Shown: positions 54,319 through 63,801 of the stretch, piece after piece
Layout of the letters: each line of letters begins with the position of its first letter
Position numbering within the stretch: position 1 is the first letter of the stretch
DNA from: Craspedostauros australis
Lineage: Eukaryota; Bacillariophyta; Bacillariophyceae; Mastogloiales; Achnanthaceae
Assembly (NCBI GenBank): GCA_026770025.1
Contig: JAMXDE010000012.1
Location: forward strand, 496,001-560,000
Length of the DNA: 64,000 bases
Reading direction: 5' to 3'
Notes under the pieces: model-generated
Told to the model about the DNA's origin: nothing
Database searches by the model: none
The model's input: only the letters and a program-made list of their open reading frames with translations
Made by a program: the position numbers and the translations under genes

Positions 54319-55278
54319 CTATGCTTCGAACTTCTCCCATTCAGAGTCGTCAATGTTATTGCCGTCGCTGGTGCTATCGCCATCCATGGTGGTGGTCACA
54401 TCAACAACATCACAGTCGCCAACTTCTTCGTTCACATCCTCCACTTCGACCTTGATTGCATCACTGTGCTTCTGCCCGTCATGGTCGTTCGCCGTCACCT
54501 CCTGAGGCTGTCCCGCTTGCGCCTCTCTTGATGTTTTGGCTTCGGAGAGATTCAAGGCACCACCTGTGGCACTGCTCGAGGAACCATCGCGAACTCGGAT
54601 GACACGACGACCGCCATCTTTACCCAGATCTTTCTTTGACAGCGTGATGGTCAACAGTCCATCCAGCAGCTCGGCGTCCACCTTCTCCAAGTCAAGTCGC
54701 GAATCACGCAGGCGGAATCTCTTTTCGAATGTTGCAGAGAACGCACGGTTGTCTCGCTTTCCTTTGATCTCCAGCACCAAGGCATCCACATGATCATCCG
54801 GCTTCAACGTGATGTCGATGTTGTTCAAATGGTATCCAGGGACATCAAGGGCGATGGTGAAGTTGCGATCACTGTCGCTGTCGCCATCGATGATCTTGAT
54901 GGATGGGATGTCGATCTTGGATGTAGATGTGGATGTTTTGCTGCTGTTGCTGTTGCTGTTACTGTTGCTGGTGGTAGCCGTGGTAGCTACGGCGGCGGCA
55001 GTGGTGGGTGTTTCCTTCGGTGTTGGTGCCTGGCATGGCTCAGTGGCACGCTCATCTGCACTCATGGTGTGCAACGCAACAAGGAAAGGATGCGGCATGC
55101 CGCAGCCCTTCATGTCGGCGTTTCTGCCAAAAGCGTGTTGGCGATTGCGGAACTGACGACGGTGATGACGATGACGGTGGCGCATGGATGGGGAGGGGAA
55201 TGGTCGAGCTCCCATCATGGAAGGCGAGTGTGGGTGGAGGAAGGGATGGGATGGATGTTGTTGCATCACGAACATCAT
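54319..55278 (-). CDS. Small heat-shock protein (Hsp20/alpha-crystallin domain)
   Basis: Small heat-shock proteins are ATP-independent holdase chaperones. This 319-residue single-exon protein has an alpha-crystallin domain at about 135-222: FTIALDVPGYHLNNIDITL, LVLEIKGKRD, FEKRFRLRDSRLDLEKVDAE and the closing LLDGLLTITLSKKD. The N-terminal 130 residues are His/Pro/Arg- then Ser/Asn/Thr-rich, without a clear targeting peptide, so cytosol or nucleus is likely. After the domain, a Lys-rich piece and an acidic tail (about 270-319) extend it well beyond the usual 150-200 residues, and I do not see a clean I-x-I oligomerisation motif. Two ATGs (55278 and 55275) lie together; I use the first. It is divergent from the BTB-like gene. 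Confidence 0.86.
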   Translation of the reverse strand: MMFVMQQHPSHPFLHPHSPSMMGARPFPSPSMRHRHRHHRRQFRNRQHAFGRNADMKGCGMPHPFLVALHTMSADERATEPCQAPTPKETPTTAAAVATTATTSNSNSNSNSSKTSTSTSKIDIPSIKIIDGDSDSDRNFTIALDVPGYHLNNIDITLKPDDHVDALVLEIKGKRDNRAFSATFEKRFRLRDSRLDLEKVDAELLDGLLTITLSKKDLGKDGGRRVIRVRDGSSSSATGGALNLSEAKTSREAQAGQPQEVTANDHDGQKHSDAIKVEVEDVNEEVGDCDVVDVTTTMDGDSTSDGNNIDDSEWEKFEA

Positions 55279-55930
55279 GGCTGCTGCTTGTTTTCTGTTT
55301 CTGTTTCTGCTTGCGTGTATGTTTGCGTTTGCGTTTGCGATTATTGCTTTTTGTTTGTTGTTGTGCTTCTGGTTGTGACTATTGCTTGAATTTTTAATTG
55401 TGAGAGGAAGGAAGGGTTGACGATTCCATCTTTACTTGTGCGTTGCTTTGTTAGTGTGTTAGTGTGTTGGTGCGCTGTGTGCTGTGCACCAACAAGGCAA
55501 CAAGAAACGAAACACATGCTACCAAAAAGTGAGTTTGAGAGTTGTGTGAAACATGCGCCACTTCTTCTTTTCGCATCGATCACGATCCAAAGAAGAGAAT
55601 GGAAGAGTTTCGATGTTGCCATAGATGACTCAATCGACTTTCGCAACAGATTTTCAACGTACTTACTTAGACTCTATGTCACATTGCTTTCCATGATTCT
55701 GAATCCACCAACGGAATCAACGGAGGTGGCATCAAGTCTCGTCATCAAAGCAGAACCGTTCGCTTTCTCACCCGCTGCACACCTCGCGCCATTCCAGGCA
55801 CCTCGATGCGCACAACAAGGGCACAAACCAATCAAAGAATTGGAATGTCCCCTGCCACACCACCACACTCGCAGCTCGTACGACCCAGTGTATAGTATGT
55901 ACAAGAAGCACCCCAAGCACCCCTTGGATC
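55279..55930. promoter_or_regulatory. Divergent promoter region of Hsp20 and the BTB-like gene
   Basis: This 0.65 kb between two starts includes a GCGTTT/GTTTGC-rich stretch (about 55320-55360) close to the Hsp20 start. A plus-strand frame open from 55417 has no motif and is out of phase with the BTB-like gene. I could not point to a heat-shock element with confidence. Confidence 0.4.
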
Positions 55931-57370
55931 ATGGGCTTCGACAGCTACTGCATCAGCGGCGCCACGGGATACGGCATCATGGTGCCCAACAAGCACATCA
56001 AGGAGTTGCGACAACCAGGATCATCCAATACGCAGACACAGCACATGGATGAGCTGGACGGCGGCACCTTCCGATGGCTCTTCGAGTCCTTTCCTGATCA
56101 TCGACTCTATGCCATTCACGATGCCTTCGTCTTTCTCGCCAAGGAGGAGATGACCCTCACACCCACCGACGAGGTCTGCTGTCCCAACGACATGGAAAGC
56201 GAGAACTTTCATCGGTTCCGATGCAACATTCAGACTCGCAGCAATCATCGCGACGAGCTGGATGCGGACCTCGTCAGAATCGCAAGAAGTCTCACGCCAG
56301 CCACAGTGCGCAAGCTGCGCTTTCCTCCTGGAAGCTACAGCTTCCTGTCGTTGTTGGGAGATGACACAATCCAGAAGATCGAGCCGACGAATTCGAAATT
56401 TGGTTGGTCCGCCGCGACCGTCGTGATGCCGCTCGCAGTGTCGTCCGGCAAGCCTGCTGCGGGTGACGCAGGCGCAGAGAGCGATGGTGATCTGTGGTTT
56501 CATCGCGACTGTCATCATCTCCTGGATGTCAAGTTGGCGTTCGTTGATGGCGGCGGTTCTTTCGAGCATCCATCGCTGCGCTCGAACAGGAGCCTGCTCT
56601 CAGCGCGCCTTCCCAAGTTCGATGAATTCATTGCGGCGCATGGACAAGTCAGGACGAGTCAGGACGGCATTGCGGAAGTGGTTATCCCGTCAAGCATTCT
56701 GGATCCGGCCGCTGTTCAGGCCGTGCTGGAATACTTCACCACGCGCAAGCCGGATGCCGCATTGCCGGACCGATGGATCCAACCAAAGGCATACGGTTCC
56801 GTCATGCGTGCCATGGCTGAGTTCGGCATCCCGAGCCCACATCCTGGTGCTCCCAAGGCCATTGCAGGAGTGGGCGCGCACAGCACATTAACGGCGCAAC
56901 CCCCCGATGAAACCGTCACGTTCGTCACCAATCCGGATGAAGTGCATGCATCCCGGGTCATTTTGGGACTCATGAATCCGATCCTACATCGAATTCTGTA
57001 TCCTACCAGAAACGTCAGGAACAACACTAACGACGACAACGAGGACGACCGCCGAAATGACGATCTGCCGCAACGGATCGACTGGCAACACTACGCGACT
57101 CAAGCTGTCCGCTGCGTCCTCTCGGCACTGCTGCTGGGCCGCGCCAATCAAGCCAGCACCGTCGTTCCGTTGGAGTGGATTGATTCTGCCAAAGAACTGC
57201 TGAACTTCTTGAACGAAACTAAGGAATCATTGGACTTGGAGTTCGAAACATTCTACGAAGAGCAATACCGCAGCGGCTTCGCCATGACTCTAGACTACAG
57301 CGAAAATGCCGGTACCTGCGATTTCAAAAGCATTCATGATGACGAGGAAGACCGCAACAATGCAGGCTGA
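55931..57370 (+). CDS. Protein with two BTB/POZ-like domains
   Basis: This is a 479-residue single-exon protein starting MGFDSYCISG. Two segments read like BTB/POZ folds. One is at about 197-300: DVKLAFVDGG, SNRSLLSARLPKFDEFI, then AAVQAVLEYF and a helix ending AMAEFGI. The other is at about 330-430: ETVTFVTNPDEVHASRVIL, MNPILHRILYP, then AVRCVLSALLLGRA and DSAKELLNFL. BTB domains mediate dimerisation and often act as cullin-3 adaptors, but I see no BACK, Kelch, MATH or ankyrin partner domain. The N-terminal 190 residues, including LDGGTFRWLFESFPDHRLY, are not recognised. The protein ends in an acidic tail. The BTB call rests on pattern of hydrophobic positions, not on long identity, so it is moderate. 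Confidence 0.5.
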   Translation: MGFDSYCISGATGYGIMVPNKHIKELRQPGSSNTQTQHMDELDGGTFRWLFESFPDHRLYAIHDAFVFLAKEEMTLTPTDEVCCPNDMESENFHRFRCNIQTRSNHRDELDADLVRIARSLTPATVRKLRFPPGSYSFLSLLGDDTIQKIEPTNSKFGWSAATVVMPLAVSSGKPAAGDAGAESDGDLWFHRDCHHLLDVKLAFVDGGGSFEHPSLRSNRSLLSARLPKFDEFIAAHGQVRTSQDGIAEVVIPSSILDPAAVQAVLEYFTTRKPDAALPDRWIQPKAYGSVMRAMAEFGIPSPHPGAPKAIAGVGAHSTLTAQPPDETVTFVTNPDEVHASRVILGLMNPILHRILYPTRNVRNNTNDDNEDDRRNDDLPQRIDWQHYATQAVRCVLSALLLGRANQASTVVPLEWIDSAKELLNFLNETKESLDLEFETFYEEQYRSGFAMTLDYSENAGTCDFKSIHDDEEDRNNAG

Positions 57371-58037
57371 TGGATCGGATTCGTGCTCGCCGCGTCCATC
57401 ACGAGTACGAGTAAGCGTACACCAGTTGTCACTTGCACTTCAAAGCCCACCCAGTGTTGAATGCGGCCAAGCCTCTCTCAGCGAATTATGGAAGCCCCAT
57501 TGCTCGAATAGAAGGATACTTGCCCAGGCGTTGGTGAAATATCTGGGTGAGAGTCAAGAGGCATTGGAGCCGGTCGGTGATTCGCGACACGAAAGTGATC
57601 ATGAGCAAGTCTTCAGTAGCGGATTCCAACAAGCGATAGGAACCTGATCAAACGGAGATAGCTGAATGGCATGATCTAGTAGTACAGTTGTACCAGTACG
57701 TCTGGTACATGAGGTTGCGTTCAATGAGACGAGGAGGCACTTGCGCCTGTGCCTGTGATACGAGTAGTACTGTGCAGGTGTGGTACATTGGAATCATAGC
57801 TCGTCTTTGTGCGTTTCGTTTTTAAAGGATCGCCAGAACGAGTGCGAGATGTTCCATCTCCCATCCCGTGATGGCATACGGCGGATGAGCACGGATAGCG
57901 AGACGCTACTCGTACTAACGTGTGCTTCTCTTGGTCCACATGGCAGTAGTCGTCTCCATACGATTATGCGCATGGTATATGTAATAGTGCACACATGCTC
58001 GATGAACGTTCACAGTGTTGTATATATGTCACAAAAA
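57371..58037. other. Region between convergent BTB-like and ceramidase genes
   Basis: This 0.67 kb should contain two 3' UTRs. It carries several copies of the recurring motif (ACGAGTACGAGTA at about 57401, ATACGAGTAG at about 57759, TACTCGTA at about 57907). No gene is seen. Confidence 0.45.
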
Positions 58038-59225
58038 TCAGTTGGCTTTCTCCTTCGCCGCCTTCGGGTGCTCGAATGTGACGTAAGGCGCGCCGAACCA
58101 CTTGAACTTGGGCACGCCCCATCCTCTCTGCATGCCGTGCGCGGAGATGAGGAGCTGCGAGAGCAACCAGGCGAGCAGGCCGGAGAAGGTGTGCCACAGC
58201 GGATGCACCGCGCGGTTCCAAATCCAGGGCGCGATGGTGTCGCCCAGCATCATGTTCTGCGTGACGTCGACGCAGAACAGCATCTCGGAGACCCAGGCGA
58301 GGACCGCGAATGTGCCGATGACGCCGGTGCAGACGGTGATGGGTATGAGGACGTTGACCATGAATAGATCGGCCCGTCTGGCGCCGCCCGGCGCGTTGTT
58401 CCAGTTGATGAAGGTGCAGATGGATATGACGCCGACGAGCGATATCCAGACGTAGGTGGAGAACATGATGTAGAAGGGCAGGAAGTTGTCCCTCGCAGAG
58501 CAGTAGATGACGGTGACGCTGATGGCCGAGATGGCGAGCGCGGATCTGAGGTTTGGCCGCTGCACGAGGAGGAACTTTCCCAGCATGCCCAGGCGATTGC
58601 CGCCCCTCGCGATGCCCTCGATGATGATGTCCAACGCGCAGTAGGACGACGCCGCTGCGAACCAGAGCATGGGTAGCTCGTCCCCACCCTGGGCCTTGGC
58701 CGTGAGCAGCGCATGCAGGAGCGTGGATCCCACTCCGATGGCCAGCAGGGTGGCGTAGAGCACGGCGAATCGGCGGGTCCCCGTGTGAACGCGCTTGGCC
58801 CACTCCTCACGCGCAGGTCCCAGCAGACCCAGCAAGGCCAGCGGTATGTAGCACGCCACGCTGGATGCCGTGTTGGCCGGTTCCGCAACATTGAGCGCAT
58901 CTGCGAAGTCCTCCTCGCAGAAGTTGATGGAGGACGAGACGGGTTCCCTGGGTGCGTTCCTGTCCGCCTTGCCCGTGATGACGATGGGCACGGTGAGCAT
59001 GGCGGAGAGAAGGATCATGAGCGCCAGGGTCCCCACCGTCCCCAGGAACAGCCTCGTGGGCCACCTCTCCGGCTTGTAGCTGGGATCGACCGCCGCAATG
59101 CGCGCCCTGATCCGAGGCAGCGCAACGAATTGTGCGTACACGTTGAAGAGTCCGAACACGCCGACCAAGGCGCTCGTCACGTTGACGATCACCCTTCGGG
59201 TCTGTGCATCCAGGTTGTGCGGCAT
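58038..59225 (-). CDS. Alkaline ceramidase family membrane hydrolase
   Basis: ACER-type ceramidases hydrolyse ceramide to sphingosine and fatty acid in the ER or Golgi membrane; the wider family also includes PAQR-like and Per1 hydrolases. This 395-residue protein has about seven hydrophobic spans. The family layout is complete: SSINFCEEDF with acidic metal-site residues at about 104-106, VAEPANTASS, then GSTLLHALL with Ser167 and His171, Asp182 in GGDELPMLW, and HPLWH with His341 and His345. The spacing Ser-(3)-His-(10)-Asp and His-(3)-His equals that of human ACER3, so the zinc site and catalytic Ser should be intact. It is about 130 residues longer than ACER3, with an extra N-terminal portion of two spans before the NFCEE motif. 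There is no intron; the ATG at 59225 begins MPHNLDAQTRR. Confidence 0.87.
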   Translation of the reverse strand: MPHNLDAQTRRVIVNVTSALVGVFGLFNVYAQFVALPRIRARIAAVDPSYKPERWPTRLFLGTVGTLALMILLSAMLTVPIVITGKADRNAPREPVSSSINFCEEDFADALNVAEPANTASSVACYIPLALLGLLGPAREEWAKRVHTGTRRFAVLYATLLAIGVGSTLLHALLTAKAQGGDELPMLWFAAASSYCALDIIIEGIARGGNRLGMLGKFLLVQRPNLRSALAISAISVTVIYCSARDNFLPFYIMFSTYVWISLVGVISICTFINWNNAPGGARRADLFMVNVLIPITVCTGVIGTFAVLAWVSEMLFCVDVTQNMMLGDTIAPWIWNRAVHPLWHTFSGLLAWLLSQLLISAHGMQRGWGVPKFKWFGAPYVTFEHPKAAKEKAN

Positions 59226-62035
59226 CGTGTCTGTTTCTTTGCTTCTGCTTCTGCTTCTGTTTGCTCTCTTTGCTTTGCCTCTCTGTCTCTTTGTTTCGTT
59301 GGTGAGTGGTGGTGGGTTGGGGGGTATGATTATATAATATAATAGTATCGTCCTGTCGCTGGTGCGTTCTCTATTGGCAGAGACAAAGCACGCCCTCTGC
59401 GTATCTTTCTATCCGTGTGTATTCTATGGGTGTATATGCTATGAGTCTATATGCTATTGTATGAGTCTGGGCCATTGCTTGGGTCTGCGCTCGTCACTGT
59501 CAATCTCGTTTGCGATCCTCGCTTTGCGTTTGAATGATGCGGCTCTCGCCAATGATGATCCTGATACTGAAGGCGCTCTGTTGTTGACGTTGTTCTTGTT
59601 GCCGCAGCTCACTTCTCTCTTCTCTCTATTAGAATACGTATTAGGATGGATGATTCTCAGCTGCTTCGGCATGCAGACAGAGAGAATGAGACACAACTGA
59701 GTGGACCAAGAAACGAACGAACCGAAAGGCAATACGAGTGGAGTTGAGAAGAGCACGTGTCCTAATGGTAATGCTCCAGAGCTGGACACAAGAAGCAAAG
59801 GGTGGAGGCCCAACCAAGAAACCAAGATGCCCCACACGGAGTGAAGGAAACGAGGAACCACCAATGGAGGCACAGGCCCCAGCAGCTCGCAGAGCACAGC
59901 AACAAAGAACAAAAATCAAAGAAACGCCGACAGAGGGACACGACGACGTTGGCGATGTCGCATGGCAACAGTGAGAACGACCAGCAACCGCAAAAACCAC
60001 ACAGGCAAGTGGAAATCGACAAGAAGAAAAATGATGGAGCACAAACAAGAAGAGTACGTGGACATGTGCAACCACACACCTGCCAACCAAATCATCGTAT
60101 GCAGCCAGCCTCACAGGACTCGCCTCGTCGACATCTCATTGGTGCAACCGATTCAATCGTTTTTGGCCTGGGATTCGAGCATTATTTGAATACGTCATCA
60201 TGATGTCAGCAAATGTCGATCTCCAAGAGATTCGGCGAAGATCTGTCGAGTCCGTCCGTCTGTCGTTTCAATCATCCTTTCTGTTTGTGGTTGTAGTTGT
60301 CATTATTCGTTTGTCTGATTTGTGGATGTTTGGAGCACACGTCACTAGGAAACGAAGCTGTCTATGTTCGTTACATTGTCCGATATTATTTGTCTGTGTC
60401 ATCGTTTTGTCCGTTCAGTTCGCAATTGGTACAAGAGAGTCCTTCATTTCAATTTGCGTCTACCTTTTGTAGTGAGTTAGTCCTAGTTTCCTTCGTGTCA
60501 TTCAAACAAGCATGTCCTCAAGAACACTGTATCTATCAACAAATGTCAAGCACGACTTCTTCTTCAATAACATATAGGGACACGATAAATCACGGATCCT
60601 GACTCGCAATCCTAGTCATCTCAACTGGAGTCTGATGTGTCCAATCCAGGATCTTAGACAATGGATACCCCAGCTTAGGTTGTGCATGGCGTATCGACGC
60701 ACCAAAGACATTGAGGCTACACATGAACAGATAACCATAGATTGAGAAGTCACTGCACCCGAACAGTGTCTTCTCCCACCCAGCTCGCTGCCGTACCCTA
60801 AAGGGCTTGATCTCTCTTGGGAGCGTTTCCGTCTAGGCCAGTATTTGTATTTGCGGCCTTCAAGTAGCAGCAATATTGGCAACGTCGTTGCTTTCCATCA
60901 TCTTCCATGATCTGTGTGTGGACTTCATACACACCCATGGACCGATCCTCGCTCAACACTGGTTGAGTGCTGCTCATCCTTCTCTTCATTCTTGGAGATG
61001 ATAGCCTCCAGAAGGGGACAGCAATGCATCCTAGAAAGCAAAAGACAATGACAGTTTTGGCGAGTTTGATGTGTGGGAAAAACGTGTGATGTCGCCCACA
61101 ATCCGCGTGTCACTGAGCAATCTCACTCCAGTCCCACATTCCAGATTTAATTCACGAGTACTTCAGCCTCGATATGTGATAAGATGGCAGGAAGAAGCAT
61201 AAGACTTAAACCTGATCATTGGAAGCTGTGCTCAACAGCTTCCTAAAGACGCAAAGAAAATGGTATTGTACATGTAGATGTTGTTGTCAAAAATTAACAT
61301 AACAAAAACTGAGAACGATAAACGATATATTATACCGTCTGGGTCATGAAGGGAGTACTTGGATGATCTCATGGACATGATCTGCGCGCCTGTGTTTTGG
61401 GGTATCTGTCGTGCATTGCCCGTTTCGTCGTTCGAAGCATGGCTGTCTGTTTGTGTGCGTTCTGTTCATGTCTGTTGACTTTGAAGTTTCCACAAGAAAG
61501 ACAATCGCGACAAGCCTAAATCTACGAGAGAGACATCCAAAACGACGTTGGCATTGCTGTACGACCTGTAATACTTCATGCTGCGGGTTGGTGCGACCGC
61601 TCCTGATGCGATTGGTACTTTGTACAGATATTCCATGTCGTGCCATGTTGTGCCAATGCCTCCATTTGAGATGAACGCAACGAAACCCCACAGATCTGGC
61701 CAAATCATGGAAATACAAGTCGACCAGCATCATTGAGTTCCTCGAAAGAGATGCTCTCGGTGGCGACATGGGATTCTGATGAAACGACGAAAGTTGGCAA
61801 CACGCTTGGGAGGCCACTGCCGATAATAGGAACGAGTTTGTGTTGAGTACTGCACACATATTTAGTCAATGGAAATATGCTTTGGCTAGTCTGCAATGCT
61901 CAGTATTAAAGTATCATCATGTACAGAGATCTCGGGTCCTCGTTTCTTTGGAGCACGCGATCAGAATCGTGGTGGCGTTGCACTCGTACGGCATGGTGTG
62001 AAATCGGAAGACGCACTTACGGTCAGTTGGCAAAA
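59226..62035. other. Gene-poor segment of 2.8 kb
   Basis: The left end should be the ceramidase promoter, with a TATATAATATAATAG tract at about 59331-59345 some 105 bases upstream of its ATG. The rest has only short, motif-poor frames on both strands. Local base composition changes and frames are broken, unlike the tightly packed rest of the window, which fits decayed mobile DNA; see the possible relic at 60598-60989. Confidence 0.45.
60598..60989 (-). pseudogene. Possible relic of a PiggyBac-like transposase C-terminal cysteine tail
   Basis: One minus-strand frame (60989-60798) contains VYEVHTQIMEDDGKQRRCQY followed by CCYLKAA and a stop. A neighbouring frame just downstream reads WEKTLFGCSDF and further Cys and His residues. 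Joined by a frameshift these resemble the Cys-x2-Cys..Cys zinc-ribbon tail of PiggyBac-type transposases (RRRC..C, then KT.FGC). No catalytic part is recognisable, the frames are broken, and I see no terminal repeats. This is a guess from a short pattern. Confidence 0.22.
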
Positions 62036-63801
62036 TCAGTTCTTGCGATTGCCATTGTTGTTGCGTCGGCCCTTGCCTTTTGGTTGTTGTGCGTGGTTGT
62101 TGCCCCGAGCCTTGTTGCTGTTGTTGTTGCTGTTGTTATTGGAATTGCTGTTGCCTTTCCCCTTTCCGTTGACATTCCTTGCATTCTGCTTTGTTTGGTT
62201 CTGCTTCGCCGGAATGTCTTTCGGTGCGAGGGAAACGACTACCTGCATGCCGTTTGGAACCTGGTATCCTGCCCCTTCCATGGCACTGACGGCGGCCTTG
62301 ATCGCCTTCTTCGTTGGTGGTCTGACGAACACGGCGTTGGCAGAAGCAGCGCCTTTGCCTGCATCCTTCTTCGCTTTTCTGGAGTTGGTCGGAACCTTGA
62401 CACGGCCGCCAGACGCCTTCTTTTGATTGATCTGCTTTGCCTTCACCGTCTTCTTTTCCTGTCGCGCGATCTCCCTCTTGACATCCGCCTTCTTCGGCGT
62501 GGCGCTGCTAGCGATTCCACGTCGCGCATTGACAGCGGCTGCTCTCTTCGCCCTACCAGTTGCGATCGAGCGGACCGCGGTTGCTGGCTTCTTGGCGGCG
62601 GCGCGGGTTGACTTTTGCTGTTCCTGTCGTCTCGACTTGATCATGTCATCTGTTTCGATTGTTCAAAGCAAAGTAATGCGGCAGTGTTCAAACACATGTT
62701 GACGAACGCGGATGCAAAAGTACCAGGAACGATCGCCCAGACACACAAGTAGATGAACGAGAGAAGGGCAGAGCAGAGAATTGAAGGTCCGAACAAAAAT
62801 GATGCGTTTTTGTTGTTTGTTTGTGTTTGTTGGTGTGTGGGTGTGTCATACCGAGTGCAGAGAATTGAATGTAATCGTTGTGGGCGCGGAATGCATTTCA
62901 GATGATTCATGAGGTAGAATTGAAGATTGATCGAATCGAAGAGGAATGGTGAGCATCATTTTGCACTTGGCATTTGATATTTGGCATTAGGCGTCCGGCA
63001 GTGTAGAGAGCTGTAGGACAGGCATTTAATTCTCTCGCAGCGAGATGCGCAGTGCGAGTGAATGGGTGACGCAAATTCATCATTGAAGGCGTGCGTCGAT
63101 GCATTGGCAATTGCTTGTGGGGCGAGAATCGACCAAGGTGGACGTGGACGACCAATCCACGATAGAAGGCGCAGAGCGCTGGGCAGAGAGCGCGACTGAT
63201 ACGCGCTGTGTTCGCTTGGGCTTGACAGGTTGGATGGAAGAGTCGGGGAGCGTGCTTTTTACTGGAGATGTCGCACAGACTTCTTTCTGCCCTACTGATC
63301 TGTCGGCTCTGCCCAGATACCACGCCATGCCATGCGCACAATCTTGCGTGCGGTTTTGCTGGCTTGCGGCTGTTGTTGGTCGTCACGACTTCTCACTTTC
63401 GCGTTAGCCTTGAGTTTCGCCTTGCGCCAGTGCTAATTCGTGCTTGTGGCAGCGACGCATGACGCCATGCCAAGTCATTGCCGTGCCCATTTGTGCGGTT
63501 GAATAGATCAATGAATATATTCGAATGAATGTCTGTGCGTCATGCAGTATAGCACGAGCATGTCGAAGCCAAGTAGCAAGTCGAGAGCGGACCATGCATT
63601 CATTCATTCAGCGTCGTCGAAGTCCATCATTGGACGAGATGCGGATCGATGTGGGATCGAGATGCGGTGGGGATTCGCATTTGATTGCAAACCCCTGCGC
63701 GTTTGAGGGAACATACCGAGAGACATCTCCACGTCGGCGTTCTTCGTGGTTGATGAGGTGCCGACGGAGAAAGCAGCTTGTGGAACGCCCATGAGAGTCA
63801 T
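62036..63801 (-). CDS. Candidate mRNA-export adaptor with a UAP56-binding motif (ALYREF/UIF-like)
   Basis: Exons 63801-63717 and 62649-62036 join in phase across a 1067-base intron (donor GTATGT, acceptor AACAG) into 232 residues. The join creates DVEMSLDDMIKSRRQEQ at about residues 23-39. This closely fits the UAP56-binding motif (MSLDDIIK) of ALYREF, UIF/FYTTD1 and related export adaptors, which recruit the helicase UAP56/DDX39B to mRNA. The rest is strongly basic: Lys/Ala/Arg-rich to about 125, then a short structured-looking segment (AVFVRPPTKKAIKAAVSAME), then an Asn/Lys/Gly-rich tail ending KGRRNNNGNRKN. I do not see a full RRM, so it is closer to UIF or CHTOP in plan than to ALYREF. 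The role is inferred from the motif; without the join, neither exon would be recognised. The start ATG is at 63801. Confidence 0.7.

Noticed and set aside
60200..60472. 90-codon plus-strand frame with two hydrophobic stretches
   Set aside because: It lies in the gene-poor block and is T-rich; such DNA yields hydrophobic translations by chance. There is no family match.
61344..61896. Minus-strand frames at 61344-61859, 61466-61708 and 61705-61896
   Set aside because: They overlap in different frames and each is short. I tried to join them and found neither a domain nor convincing splice sites.
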